A DNA stretch of 64,000 bases from Eubacterium sp. (GTDB lineage: Bacteria; Bacillota; Clostridia; Lachnospirales; Lachnospiraceae). The position numbers and the translations under genes are program-made. Where the stretch lies: positions 1 to 64,000 of the forward strand of contig JAFUBZ010000019.1 of assembly GCA_017459945.1 (NCBI GenBank), given 5' to 3'. The notes beneath the pieces were generated by a model. That model had not been told where the DNA came from and made no database searches. It saw only the letters and a program-made list of their open reading frames with translations. Shown here one piece after another: positions 1 through 7,632 of this stretch (the first letter of the stretch is position 1; every line of letters begins with the position of its first letter).

Positions 1-2
1 GA

Positions 3-53
3 GGTGATGATCGTTCTCACGTAATGGAGGCTGTGAAAGCAGGAGAAAAATGA
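3..53 (+). CDS. 3' end of an upstream gene, unidentified
   Basis: An open frame enters from the left edge and ends at a TGA that overlaps the ATG of the next gene (ATGA overlap). The 16 visible residues end HVMEAVKAGEK and match no family I recognise. The overlap implies translational coupling with the barstar-like gene. A barnase-like ribonuclease would be the natural partner, but nothing visible supports that. Confidence 0.35.
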   Translation, partial: GDDRSHVMEAVKAGEK

Positions 54-1165
54 CGGAATACAGAATTGATCTAAAAGAAATCAAAAGCAGGGAGGCGCTT
101 CATGATCTGCTTGAGCAGGTGCTTCCGCTGCCGGACTATTACGGGCGAAATCTTGACGCACTCTATGATGTGCTGACTGACTGGAGTGGGAAAACCGGGA
201 TTTTGCTTTGTGGTGTACGCGCCGCAATGGAAAACGAAGGAATGGAAAAGATCATCCGGGGGCTGGTGTCCGTTTTTATGGATGCAGCCAAAGAGAATCC
301 GGGTTTTTCTGTTACAATAGAGGATGAGCATACAGACAAAGAGGAGGGACTTATGGAGAACAAGACAGATTACATTGCAAGTGCAGGACAGACGTATATT
401 CCGTTTCAGAAGAATATCTATACCGATCTGATGCCGTTTGATCCGCCGGCAAAGCCGGATCCGCTGCTGCCACCGCTTGAACTGACGGATGAGGCAATCG
501 CAAAAGGATATGCACTTCCGTCACAGAAGCAGCATTTTCTGCCGGGCGTGACATCAGAGATGATGGACTGGTTCTGGGCAAATATGGAAAAGGGATATTA
601 TCTTTGGGCACCGGGATCCCACAAGCGTTTTAACTGGGTGAAATCGCCTGTGGAATACGGTTTTGAGGATTCCGTACATATGATCGCGGAGACCACAGCA
701 AAAGGTCTGCCGGTGTTTGGCGGAGAGGGTGTGCAGATCCATCGCCTTCACCTGGATGAATTTTATCCGTGCAAAACTGCCTTAAAGCATGTGCTTTGCG
801 AAGGCGTCTTCAATGACATAGGTGAATTTGTGGATTCCACAATCCATGAATGGGAGGATGTACCTGGCGGCCTTGTTCACATCACGGCAACGGTTTCGAA
901 TACAAAAGCTTCCATGCCGCCGGGATTTGTACTGAAGATGATCCAGGAAGATCCGAATGTGAAGATCGTTCCGAACTGGGCGACCGATCATGAGGATTAT
1001 GAGGCGAGCCAGTGGCCGATCTTCTTGCCGAAATTATACGAGCTTTGGAAAAACCATCCGGATCCGGCACAGAACGTACAGTGCAATCTGGAGGTTGCAT
1101 TAGGCGAAGATGGGAAGTATCATTATATAGCAGAAAACGGTCCGGTACAGATACCGGAAGCGTAA
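50..1165 (+). CDS. Barstar-like domain in frame with DAPG/phloretin hydrolase-like protein
   Basis: One uninterrupted 371-residue frame holds two unrelated parts. Residues 1-100 look like the barstar family, small inhibitors of barnase-type RNases (LPDYYGRNLDALYDVLTDW). Residues 102-371 resemble the PhlG/phloretin hydrolase family, zinc enzymes that hydrolyse a C-C bond in acylated phloroglucinols. H191 in PGSHKRF and an HxxxE pair (H314, E318) fit the zinc ligands of that family. An internal ATG at 353 follows a strong Shine-Dalgarno site, so the hydrolase can also be made alone (270 residues). The natural state may be two cistrons with no stop between them, or a true fusion. The upstream gene overlaps the start by ATGA; meso-DAP dehydrogenase follows 41 nt downstream. 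Substrate is inferred from family only. Confidence 0.7.
   Translation: MTEYRIDLKEIKSREALHDLLEQVLPLPDYYGRNLDALYDVLTDWSGKTGILLCGVRAAMENEGMEKIIRGLVSVFMDAAKENPGFSVTIEDEHTDKEEGLMENKTDYIASAGQTYIPFQKNIYTDLMPFDPPAKPDPLLPPLELTDEAIAKGYALPSQKQHFLPGVTSEMMDWFWANMEKGYYLWAPGSHKRFNWVKSPVEYGFEDSVHMIAETTAKGLPVFGGEGVQIHRLHLDEFYPCKTALKHVLCEGVFNDIGEFVDSTIHEWEDVPGGLVHITATVSNTKASMPPGFVLKMIQEDPNVKIVPNWATDHEDYEASQWPIFLPKLYELWKNHPDPAQNVQCNLEVALGEDGKYHYIAENGPVQIPEA
342..355 (+). promoter_or_regulatory. Internal Shine-Dalgarno and ATG for the hydrolase part
   Basis: AGGAGGG at 342-348 lies 4 nt before the ATG at 353, in frame with the upstream barstar frame. The site falls exactly at the domain boundary, which suggests independent initiation of the hydrolase. 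Confidence 0.65.
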
Positions 1166-1206
1166 CAGGAACCAAATCGAAAAGTATCAAAAGGAGTAGT
1201 TATTTT

Positions 1207-2193
1207 ATGAGTATCAAAATCGGAATTGCAGGTTATGGAAATCTTGGACGCGGTGTGGAATGCGCGATCCGCCAGAACGACGATCTGGAGCTCGTGGCAG
1301 TTTTTACCAGAAGAGATCCGGAAACAGTAAAGATCCTGACAGAAGGTGTAGCAGTCTGCCGCGCAGAAGATGCAGCAGACTGGAAAGATAAAATTGATGT
1401 ACTGATCATCTGCGGCGGAAGCGCAACAGATCTTCCGGTGCAGACACCAAAGTTTGTAGAATTATTCAATGTCATTGACAGCTTTGATACCCATGCAAAG
1501 ATCCCGGAGCATTTTGCTGCAGTCGATGCAGCAGCGAAGGCAAGCGGTCATGTCGGCATCATTTCTGTCGGCTGGGATCCGGGCCTGTTCTCGCTGAACC
1601 GTATGTATGCAAATGCAATCCTTCCGAACGGAAAAGATTACACATTCTGGGGCAAAGGCGTCAGCCAGGGACACTCAGATGCAATCCGTCGGATCCCGGG
1701 TGTCAAGAACGGCAAGCAGTATACCATTCCGGTGCCGGAGGCACTTGATGCCGCACGTTCCGGACAGAATCCGGAGCTGACCACACGCCAGAAGCACACC
1801 AGAGAGTGCTTTGTAGTAGCGGAAGAAGGCGCTGACAAGGCAGCGATCGAAGAAGCGATCAAGACCATGCCGAACTACTTTGATGAGTATGACACCACCG
1901 TACATTTCATCAGTGAAGAGGAACTGCTGGCAGAGCACAGCGCAATGCCGCACGGCGGATTTGTACTCCGCTCCGGAAAGACCGGTTGGGATCTTGAGAA
2001 CAATCACATCATCGAGTACAGCTTAAAGCTCGATTCCAATCCGGAATTTACCACAAGCGTGCTGGTGGCTTATGCAAGAGCAGCTTACCGCATGGCCCAG
2101 GAAGGCCAGACAGGCTGCAAGACGGTATTTGATATCGCACCGGCATATCTGTCCGCAAAGAGCGGGGAAGAGCTCCGGAAATCTCTGCTGTAG
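1207..2193 (+). CDS. ddh: meso-Diaminopimelate D-dehydrogenase
   Basis: Catalyses NADPH-dependent reductive amination of L-2-amino-6-oxopimelate (tetrahydrodipicolinate) to meso-diaminopimelate, a one-step branch of the lysine and peptidoglycan precursor pathway in the cytoplasm. The N-terminus has a Rossmann dinucleotide site (GIAGYGNLGRGVE), followed by family landmarks including VIDSFDTHAKIPEH, SVGWDPGLFSLNR and GKGVSQGHSDAIRRI. Length (328 residues) is normal. The open frame extends upstream to 1012 inside the previous gene, but ATG 1207 with AAAAGGAGT upstream is the sensible start. It ends shortly before a strong hairpin terminator. Confidence 0.95.
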   Translation: MSIKIGIAGYGNLGRGVECAIRQNDDLELVAVFTRRDPETVKILTEGVAVCRAEDAADWKDKIDVLIICGGSATDLPVQTPKFVELFNVIDSFDTHAKIPEHFAAVDAAAKASGHVGIISVGWDPGLFSLNRMYANAILPNGKDYTFWGKGVSQGHSDAIRRIPGVKNGKQYTIPVPEALDAARSGQNPELTTRQKHTRECFVVAEEGADKAAIEEAIKTMPNYFDEYDTTVHFISEEELLAEHSAMPHGGFVLRSGKTGWDLENNHIIEYSLKLDSNPEFTTSVLVAYARAAYRMAQEGQTGCKTVFDIAPAYLSAKSGEELRKSLL

Positions 2194-2220
2194 ACAGATT
2201 TTGGAAATCATACAAATAAG

Positions 2221-2252
2221 AATCTCCCCTGTGGATTGCCGCAGGGGAGATT
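2221..2252 (+). terminator. Hairpin after ddh, overlapping the mntP ribosome site
   Basis: A perfect 11-bp stem (AATCTCCCCTG / CAGGGGAGATT) with a 10-nt loop ends 27 nt after the ddh stop, followed by a T-poor stretch ending in TTTT. Its right arm contains AGGGGAG, the only good Shine-Dalgarno for mntP, so it could also mask translation initiation of that gene. Confidence 0.6.
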
Positions 2253-2261
2253 TCGAATCTT

Positions 2262-2873
2262 TTGGAAATGTATATGATGATCGGTGTTTTTATTGGCAAC
2301 AGCATACTGCTTGGCATAGCTCTGGCGATGGATGCGTTTTCCGTCTCTGTCGCACATGGGCTGTCTGATCCGCGAATGAAGTCTGCCCGGATGATGACGG
2401 TTGCAGGCGTATTTGCCTTTTTCCAGTTCCTGATGCCGATGATCGGCTGGATCTGTGTGCACACGATCGCGGCTCAGTTTGCAACATTTGAAAGGCTGGT
2501 TCCGTGGATCGCGCTGATCCTTCTTGTGGGTCTTGGGATCAACATGATCCGGGAAGGGGTCGCGAAGAACTGTGGGACAGCGCAAACGGAAAGCACTTCC
2601 GGAATGCGTTTTACTGCCGGGCTCCTGCTCGTACAGGGCATCGCCACTTCGATCGATGCGCTTTCCGTTGGGTTTACCATATCCGGCTATGGAGCGCTGA
2701 TGGCTTTTTCTGCTTCTGTGATCATTGCCGCAGTCACATTTGTGATCTGTGTCGGCGGCGTAAAGATCGGCCAGAAGATCGGGGCAAGATTTACATCTTA
2801 TGCCACGATCATCGGCGGCCTGATCCTCATTGCGATCGGGATCGAGATCCTTGTCCGGGATCTTCTGGTATGA
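2262..2873 (+). CDS. mntP: Manganese efflux pump MntP
   Basis: Integral membrane exporter of Mn2+ (MntP/DUF204 family), with about six hydrophobic segments over 203 residues. The two half-repeats each carry the acidic family motif: ALAMDAFSVSVAHG near the N-terminus and SIDALSVGFTISG in the middle. The start is uncertain: a TTG at 2262 is 12 nt from AGGGGAG, while ATGs at 2268, 2274 and 2277 are in frame with weaker spacing. The ribosome site lies in the right arm of the preceding hairpin. I see no yybP-ykoY manganese riboswitch. It converges with the minus-strand htrA gene 10 nt away. Confidence 0.9.
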   Translation: MEMYMMIGVFIGNSILLGIALAMDAFSVSVAHGLSDPRMKSARMMTVAGVFAFFQFLMPMIGWICVHTIAAQFATFERLVPWIALILLVGLGINMIREGVAKNCGTAQTESTSGMRFTAGLLLVQGIATSIDALSVGFTISGYGALMAFSASVIIAAVTFVICVGGVKIGQKIGARFTSYATIIGGLILIAIGIEILVRDLLV

Positions 2874-2883
2874 GTTGAATTCT

Positions 2884-4407
2884 TTACCAAAGGAAGGAGA
2901 AGAAGTCTTCTAACGAGCTTCCGCCATAGGAATCGTTGCCGTTGTATGGGGAGCCGTAGGCTCCGTTGTTGTCGTTGCCGAACGGATCCTGTCCGTTTTC
3001 GGTTGAACCATTGTCATTGCCGAAAAAGGAACCATAGCTGTCGCCGCTGCCGTACTGGGAGGCGTCATCCTGTGACGATTCGTTATCTGCAGTACTGTCA
3101 CCGGCATTGGCGCTTTCTTCAGAATCGAGTGTTACCGTAACAGTCTTTTCTTTATAAGTACCGTTTGTATTTCTTGCATAGGTGACTTCCACCTGCGTAC
3201 CTGCTTTGTAGTACTGAAGCAGGTTTTTTAATTCTGTCAGGCTGCTGATCTCCTGGCCGTTAAAGGAAGTGATGATATCGCCCTTCTGCAATCCTGCGGC
3301 CTGCGCACAGCTGCCGTTGACAACCTGGGAGATGTAGATGCCGACCGGCAGGCCGTAGTTTTCTGCAGTCTGCTCATCAACATCCTGCCCATAGATGCCG
3401 AGATACCCGTAGCCACTCTCAAGTTTGCTTTTGGTTTCTTCCGTCATCAGTTTTTCAAGGATCGGTTCCGCACTGGAGATTGGGATCGCAAATCCCATTC
3501 CCTCTACTGTTGTATCAGAGAATTTTGCGGTGTTGATACCGATCAGTTCGCCGTTCATGTTAAACAGGGCGCCGCCGCTGTTGCCCGGATTGATGGCGGC
3601 GTCTGTCTGCAATAGTGTGGAAGTCGTGTTCGCGTCAATCTCAACTTCTTTATCCAGAGCACTGATATAGCCCGAGGTGACAGACTGTCCGTAGCCGAGC
3701 GCGTTGCCGATGGCGACAACCTGATCGCCGACGCTTGCGCTGTCAGCATCTGCGAAGGTTGCGATCGAGATGCTCTTTAAGACATCATCGTCAATATCCG
3801 AAAGAGAGACTGCGATTACGGCCAGGTCGTTCGTAGAATCGGTGCCTTTGATGTTGGCCTCATAGACAGCATCTTCCGAATCATTGAAGCATACCGTTAA
3901 TGTGTTTGCGCCTTCTACGACATGATAATTGGTAGCGATCAGCAGCTCGTCATCATTCTTTCCGATGATCACGCCGGAGCCGGCGCTTTCAATCTCTGCG
4001 CTTTCTCCAAACATGCTCATTGTCTCAGAAACGCTTTTGTTTGTGATCGCGACAACGGATGAGGTGCACTGATCGGCGACCTGTGAAACCGTCATGCCTT
4101 CAGCAAGTGTAGCAGTACCGGATGTGACTTCCCCGTTGGATGTATCGTTTTGCGAAGTCTGGGAAGTGGTTGTAGCGATCGCAGTCGGTGCAGCAGTACT
4201 GCCATATACGTTTTTTCCTGCAGCAAAGGAACCGAATACCATACCGCCGCCGACACCGCCGATGATCAGCGCACAGAGCAATGAACGCAGATAAATGTTA
4301 AGGTGTTTCTTTTTCTTTCTGGGTTTTGCCTCCTGGTAAACGGAATCCCAGTTGACATGTTCATAGTTTTCGTTTTTGTTTTTCTTCAGATTCTTCAGTT
4401 GAAACAT
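2884..4407 (-). CDS. Membrane-anchored HtrA/DegP-type serine protease with PDZ domain
   Basis: Extracytoplasmic quality-control protease of family S1C. From the N-terminus (507 residues): a Lys-rich cytoplasmic stretch, one membrane segment at about 41-64, a Thr/Ser linker, a trypsin-like domain with H162 (TNYHVVEG), D194 (STNDLAVI) and S277 (PGNSGGALF), a PDZ domain at about 330-425, then an unusual Gly/Asn/Ser/Asp-rich tail ending in aromatic FSFLW. The start is MFQLKN: GGAGGG precedes this ATG, and the in-frame ATG at 4422 forms part of that ribosome site. It is monocistronic, divergent from the DUF1002 gene and convergent with mntP. Confidence 0.93.
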   Translation of the reverse strand: MFQLKNLKKNKNENYEHVNWDSVYQEAKPRKKKKHLNIYLRSLLCALIIGGVGGGMVFGSFAAGKNVYGSTAAPTAIATTTSQTSQNDTSNGEVTSGTATLAEGMTVSQVADQCTSSVVAITNKSVSETMSMFGESAEIESAGSGVIIGKNDDELLIATNYHVVEGANTLTVCFNDSEDAVYEANIKGTDSTNDLAVIAVSLSDIDDDVLKSISIATFADADSASVGDQVVAIGNALGYGQSVTSGYISALDKEVEIDANTTSTLLQTDAAINPGNSGGALFNMNGELIGINTAKFSDTTVEGMGFAIPISSAEPILEKLMTEETKSKLESGYGYLGIYGQDVDEQTAENYGLPVGIYISQVVNGSCAQAAGLQKGDIITSFNGQEISSLTELKNLLQYYKAGTQVEVTYARNTNGTYKEKTVTVTLDSEESANAGDSTADNESSQDDASQYGSGDSYGSFFGNDNGSTENGQDPFGNDNNGAYGSPYNGNDSYGGSSLEDFFSFLW

Positions 4408-4608
4408 ATTTGTTCCCTCCATACCTGATCAAGTTAATATGTGATTTGTTTGCCCTGACCGGATCTTTGGTCAAAGCGCCTTTCGATTTTTGATTCATTA
4501 CGCTGTCATCATACAAAGCGATTGTTTTCAAAACTTGTCTTTTTGGTGAAGAAACTGTGTATTTTGTGACGATTTTGTGAAGCCTTTATAAAGTCGGGGC
4601 CAAATCAC

Positions 4609-4637
4609 GTGACATTTCCATAGAGATTTGCTATCAT
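4609..4637 (+). promoter_or_regulatory. Sigma-A type promoter for the DUF1002 gene
   Basis: GTGACA (4609-4614) and TATCAT (4632-4637) are separated by 17 nt, each one mismatch from consensus. Predicted start is near 4645, giving a leader of about 70 nt. A weaker pair, TTGTGA-17-TATAAA, lies at 4564-4592. The rest of the 4408-4715 gap between the divergent genes shows no other obvious feature. Confidence 0.6.
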
Positions 4638-4715
4638 CGGTTGTGTTTTGCAAAAAGCAGATGTGAAAAGGGAAGTGCCCTTTGCGTCTGCAAAATCAAT
4701 TTTAGGAGGCATATG

Positions 4716-5627
4716 ATGAATCGATATATAAAAAAAGGAACAGTTATTGCATTGACGGCAGCGATCTTAGCGACCACCGGTCAGACAGCGGCCTTTGCGG
4801 CAGACGGGGATTATGATACGAAAGAAACCTATTTATCCCTTGGCGCAGACTTAAGCGACAGTGAAAAAGCGACTGTTTATGAGCTGCTTGGAATTAAAGA
4901 GGGAGAGATCCCGGAAGACCAGATCCAAAAGGTTACCAATGATGAGGAGCATCAGTATCTGGATTCATATATTCCGTCAAACCAGATCGGAAGCAGAGCA
5001 CTTTCCTCCGTCCTTGTAACAGAAGCATCAGACGGGAAAGGAATCGATGTGACCACAAAAAACATCGGTTATTGCACAGAAGGCATGTATGAAAACGCGC
5101 TTGCAACAGCCGGCGCAAAGGACATCGATGTCGTTGTGGCAGGCCCGTTTGAGATCTCAGGGACTGCAGCTCTTGTCGGCGCGATCAAAGCATATTCCGA
5201 AAAAACAGGAGAGACCGTTGATGAGGAAACGGTAGATGCAGCGATCGATGAAATGGTTACCACCGGCGAGCTTAAGGACAGCATTGCCGAATCCGTTGAC
5301 AGCGGGGAAGTATCCGATGAAGCGGTAGAAGGGATGGTTGCGTGGCTGAAGGAAAAGGTGGCAAACAGTGACGACGAAGATCTGGATGCGCTGATCGATG
5401 AGGGAGAGGAAAAATTTGGTGTTTCCCTGACAGATGATGAGCAGGCGCAGCTTAGAGAATTGCTTAGAAAGCTGTCATCTTTGGATCTTGATGTGAAAAC
5501 CTTGAAAGATCAGGCACAAAACATATATAATAAGCTTGATGATATGGGAATCCATATTTCGTCAGAAGATGCAAATGGGATCATTCAGAAGATCATTGCA
5601 CTGTTGAAAGGTTTTCTGAATAAGTAA
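4716..5627 (+). CDS. Secreted DUF1002 family protein
   Basis: A 303-residue exported protein of unknown function. A signal peptide is clear: basic MNRYIKK, a hydrophobic core and a likely cleavage in AAFAA-D near residue 28. The mature part is acidic and mostly helical, with the family-typical IPSNQIGSRALSSVLV and NATAGAKDI-like segments (here ALATAGAKDIDVVVAGP). AGGAGG at 4704-4709 points to ATG 4716, or 4713 three bases earlier. The frame is open upstream to 4641 but lacks signals there. It has its own promoter; the next gene starts 26 nt downstream. The B. subtilis relative is YpuA, whose function is unknown. Confidence 0.85.
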   Translation: MNRYIKKGTVIALTAAILATTGQTAAFAADGDYDTKETYLSLGADLSDSEKATVYELLGIKEGEIPEDQIQKVTNDEEHQYLDSYIPSNQIGSRALSSVLVTEASDGKGIDVTTKNIGYCTEGMYENALATAGAKDIDVVVAGPFEISGTAALVGAIKAYSEKTGETVDEETVDAAIDEMVTTGELKDSIAESVDSGEVSDEAVEGMVAWLKEKVANSDDEDLDALIDEGEEKFGVSLTDDEQAQLRELLRKLSSLDLDVKTLKDQAQNIYNKLDDMGIHISSEDANGIIQKIIALLKGFLNK

Positions 5628-5653
5628 ACAGCCGGCAGGCAGGATGGATTGTT

Positions 5654-6721
5654 ATGAAATATGAAATACATAATGACCGTATCGTGATGCGGGATGAGAG
5701 TGGGAAAGCTGTAGCGCAGATCCAGTACCCGGAAGTGGGAAAGAATGTGAATGAGATCGCGCACATTTACGGAGAGAACTCTCCGGAAGGACGCGCGCAT
5801 GCGAACCTTCTGATGGAGATGGCAGTTGCGGAGATCAGGAAAAACGGACATATGCTGATCCCGGGGTGCGCGTTCGCGACACATTGGTTTACCAAGCATC
5901 CGGAGGAACAGGATGTGGTGACAAGTTGGGATGCGCTTAAGGAAATGGAGCAGGCTCTGTATGGTGAACAGACAAAAGAGATCGCGCCTGCGAAAGACAA
6001 TGTCCAGGTGGTTGGATCCGAAAATGCGGATCGTGCCGGTAAGGACAGAAAGCAGAAAGAGGAGACAGACCGTGCTGCAGAAGACAGAAAGCAGTTTGAG
6101 GAAGATGTCCGTTCTGCAAAAGAGAGAAAAAAGGCAGAAAAGGAAGCACGCAGACAAGAACAGTTAAGACTGCAGGAAGAAGAGCGGCAGCGTGCGATCT
6201 TAGAAGACGCAAAAGAAGAAGAGGAACGGATCCGAAAAGGGGAAGCACGCCTTGACAGCTCCCTGACGGTTGTTCTGCGTGTGCTGCAGGTGATCTCCAT
6301 GATCTGTATGGCAGCAGTTGTGGTTCTTTATGTATCGGCCGCGATCACACAGAAGGTGTATATTGTTGAAAGCTTCCCGCAGCTGATCTGCCTGGGATTG
6401 TCAGTGTTTATCGTCATCTTCGGTATTATCCAGATCATCTGGATCATGTCGAGGAAAAGAATGCGCGATGCGTTTGGAGACAAGCTGGATACACGATACG
6501 ATGCCGGAAGGGGTGTGTTCGGATTTGTCGTCATTTTGATTATTTCTCTGGTCTGTGGATTTGCAGTGAATTATGTGCCGAAAGAGCTGGTAGAACTGAT
6601 TGGCATCTCTCAGTTTTCCGAAATCTATCAGATGCGGATCATGCCGATCGTATATGCATCGATCGCGGGGCTGGTGCTCTGCATTATCCGGAAGGCAGCC
6701 GGAAGGTCGTTAGTAAAGTAA
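5654..6721 (+). CDS. GNAT-like domain fused to coiled coil and four membrane segments
   Basis: An unusual three-part protein of 355 residues. Residues 10-90 look like the small GCN5-related acetyltransferase family typified by YjdJ (GENSPEGRAHANLLMEMAV, then a C-terminal FATHWFTKHPE). Residues 128-200 are a highly charged Glu/Lys/Arg coiled coil. The rest holds four hydrophobic segments at about 205-232, 243-265, 287-307 and 328-345. This could place an acetyltransferase-like domain at the inner membrane face. It sits between the DUF1002 gene and the LRR-VWA-AAA genes at short spacings, so may share their transcript. Acceptor substrate unknown; the N-terminal assignment is by pattern only. 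Confidence 0.65.
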   Translation: MKYEIHNDRIVMRDESGKAVAQIQYPEVGKNVNEIAHIYGENSPEGRAHANLLMEMAVAEIRKNGHMLIPGCAFATHWFTKHPEEQDVVTSWDALKEMEQALYGEQTKEIAPAKDNVQVVGSENADRAGKDRKQKEETDRAAEDRKQFEEDVRSAKERKKAEKEARRQEQLRLQEEERQRAILEDAKEEEERIRKGEARLDSSLTVVLRVLQVISMICMAAVVVLYVSAAITQKVYIVESFPQLICLGLSVFIVIFGIIQIIWIMSRKRMRDAFGDKLDTRYDAGRGVFGFVVILIISLVCGFAVNYVPKELVELIGISQFSEIYQMRIMPIVYASIAGLVLCIIRKAAGRSLVK

Positions 6722-6733
6722 TCGGGAGAATAT

Positions 6734-7609
6734 ATGCCGTTTACATATGAAAAAACAATAATAGAGGAAGAGGCATTTGCACAGGTGACGGGCCATGAAG
6801 GGGAAGTCTCCAGACTTCGGATACCGGAAGAGATCGATGGTCTTTTCGTTGGGGCCATCGGCAGCAATGCCTTTTCCTGGAGAACGGATATCAAAGAGGC
6901 AATCCTGCCTGCGCATCTTAAGGTGCTCGGGGGGTTTGCCTTTTACAATTGTGCAAATCTTCAAAGGATCACATTACATGATGAAATAGAGGATTGTTAT
7001 GACGGCGTGATCCGCCATTGTAAAAAACTGTCAGAGATCCATGTGCAGCAAACCCGTGGAAATTTTGCGCTTGTAAAAGCGCTGCTTGGCGATAATGACC
7101 GGAAGCTGCGTCTTGTGTTGGAAGCAGAGGAGGAAACGATCTGTCTGACATTCCCGGAGTATTTCAGTGATTATATCGAGGATACCCGTGCACGGGCGTT
7201 TCATACAAAGATTGAGGGCGCGGGATACCGGTATCGGGAATGCGTAACGAGCCGGGGGATCCTTTACCAGGAATATGACGAGATCTTCATCCGTGCATCT
7301 TCCTATGACGGACCGTCTGCTGCGAGGATCGCATTGGATCGTTTGATGTACCCACACGAACTGACGGAGCGTGCACAAAAGACCTATGAGGATTACCTGT
7401 GTGCGGAAATGGAAATGATCCTTCCTAAGCTGATTGAAAATGGCGAAGAGGATGTGATCACATTTCTTGCGAAAAGGAATCTGATCGGAGAAAAGGCATT
7501 GGAGAAAGGGATCTTTCTGGCTTCGAAGCGGAATGCAACCGCGATCGGTGCCCGGTTGATGGAAACGCAGCAAAAGGTCCGAAAGCCTGCAGGCAGGTTC
7601 ATGCTGTGA
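6734..7609 (+). CDS. BspA-like leucine-rich-repeat protein
   Basis: 291 residues with no signal peptide. The first 110 residues resemble BspA-type leucine-rich repeats: RIPEEIDGLFVGAIGSNAF, IKEAILPAHLKVLGGFAFYNC and LQRITLHDEIEDC. The C-terminal 180 residues form a helical domain I do not recognise; it includes RARAFHTKIEGAGYRYRECV and a long segment near PHELTERAQKTYEDYL. It begins 12 nt after the previous stop and is followed closely by the VWA and MoxR genes, so it may be a binding or adaptor subunit of that module. Being cytoplasmic sets it apart from most BspA-type proteins, which are surface-exposed. Confidence 0.6.
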   Translation: MPFTYEKTIIEEEAFAQVTGHEGEVSRLRIPEEIDGLFVGAIGSNAFSWRTDIKEAILPAHLKVLGGFAFYNCANLQRITLHDEIEDCYDGVIRHCKKLSEIHVQQTRGNFALVKALLGDNDRKLRLVLEAEEETICLTFPEYFSDYIEDTRARAFHTKIEGAGYRYRECVTSRGILYQEYDEIFIRASSYDGPSAARIALDRLMYPHELTERAQKTYEDYLCAEMEMILPKLIENGEEDVITFLAKRNLIGEKALEKGIFLASKRNATAIGARLMETQQKVRKPAGRFML

Positions 7610-7632
7610 CAGGATAAGGAGGCAAAAGCCGT

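Noticed and set aside
1012..1206. N-terminal extension of ddh
   Set aside because: The extra residues fall in the preceding gene, and the ribosome site and Rossmann start both support ATG 1207.
2194..2277. yybP-ykoY manganese riboswitch before mntP
   Set aside because: Only a single hairpin of 32 nt is present; the paired conserved loops of that riboswitch are absent.
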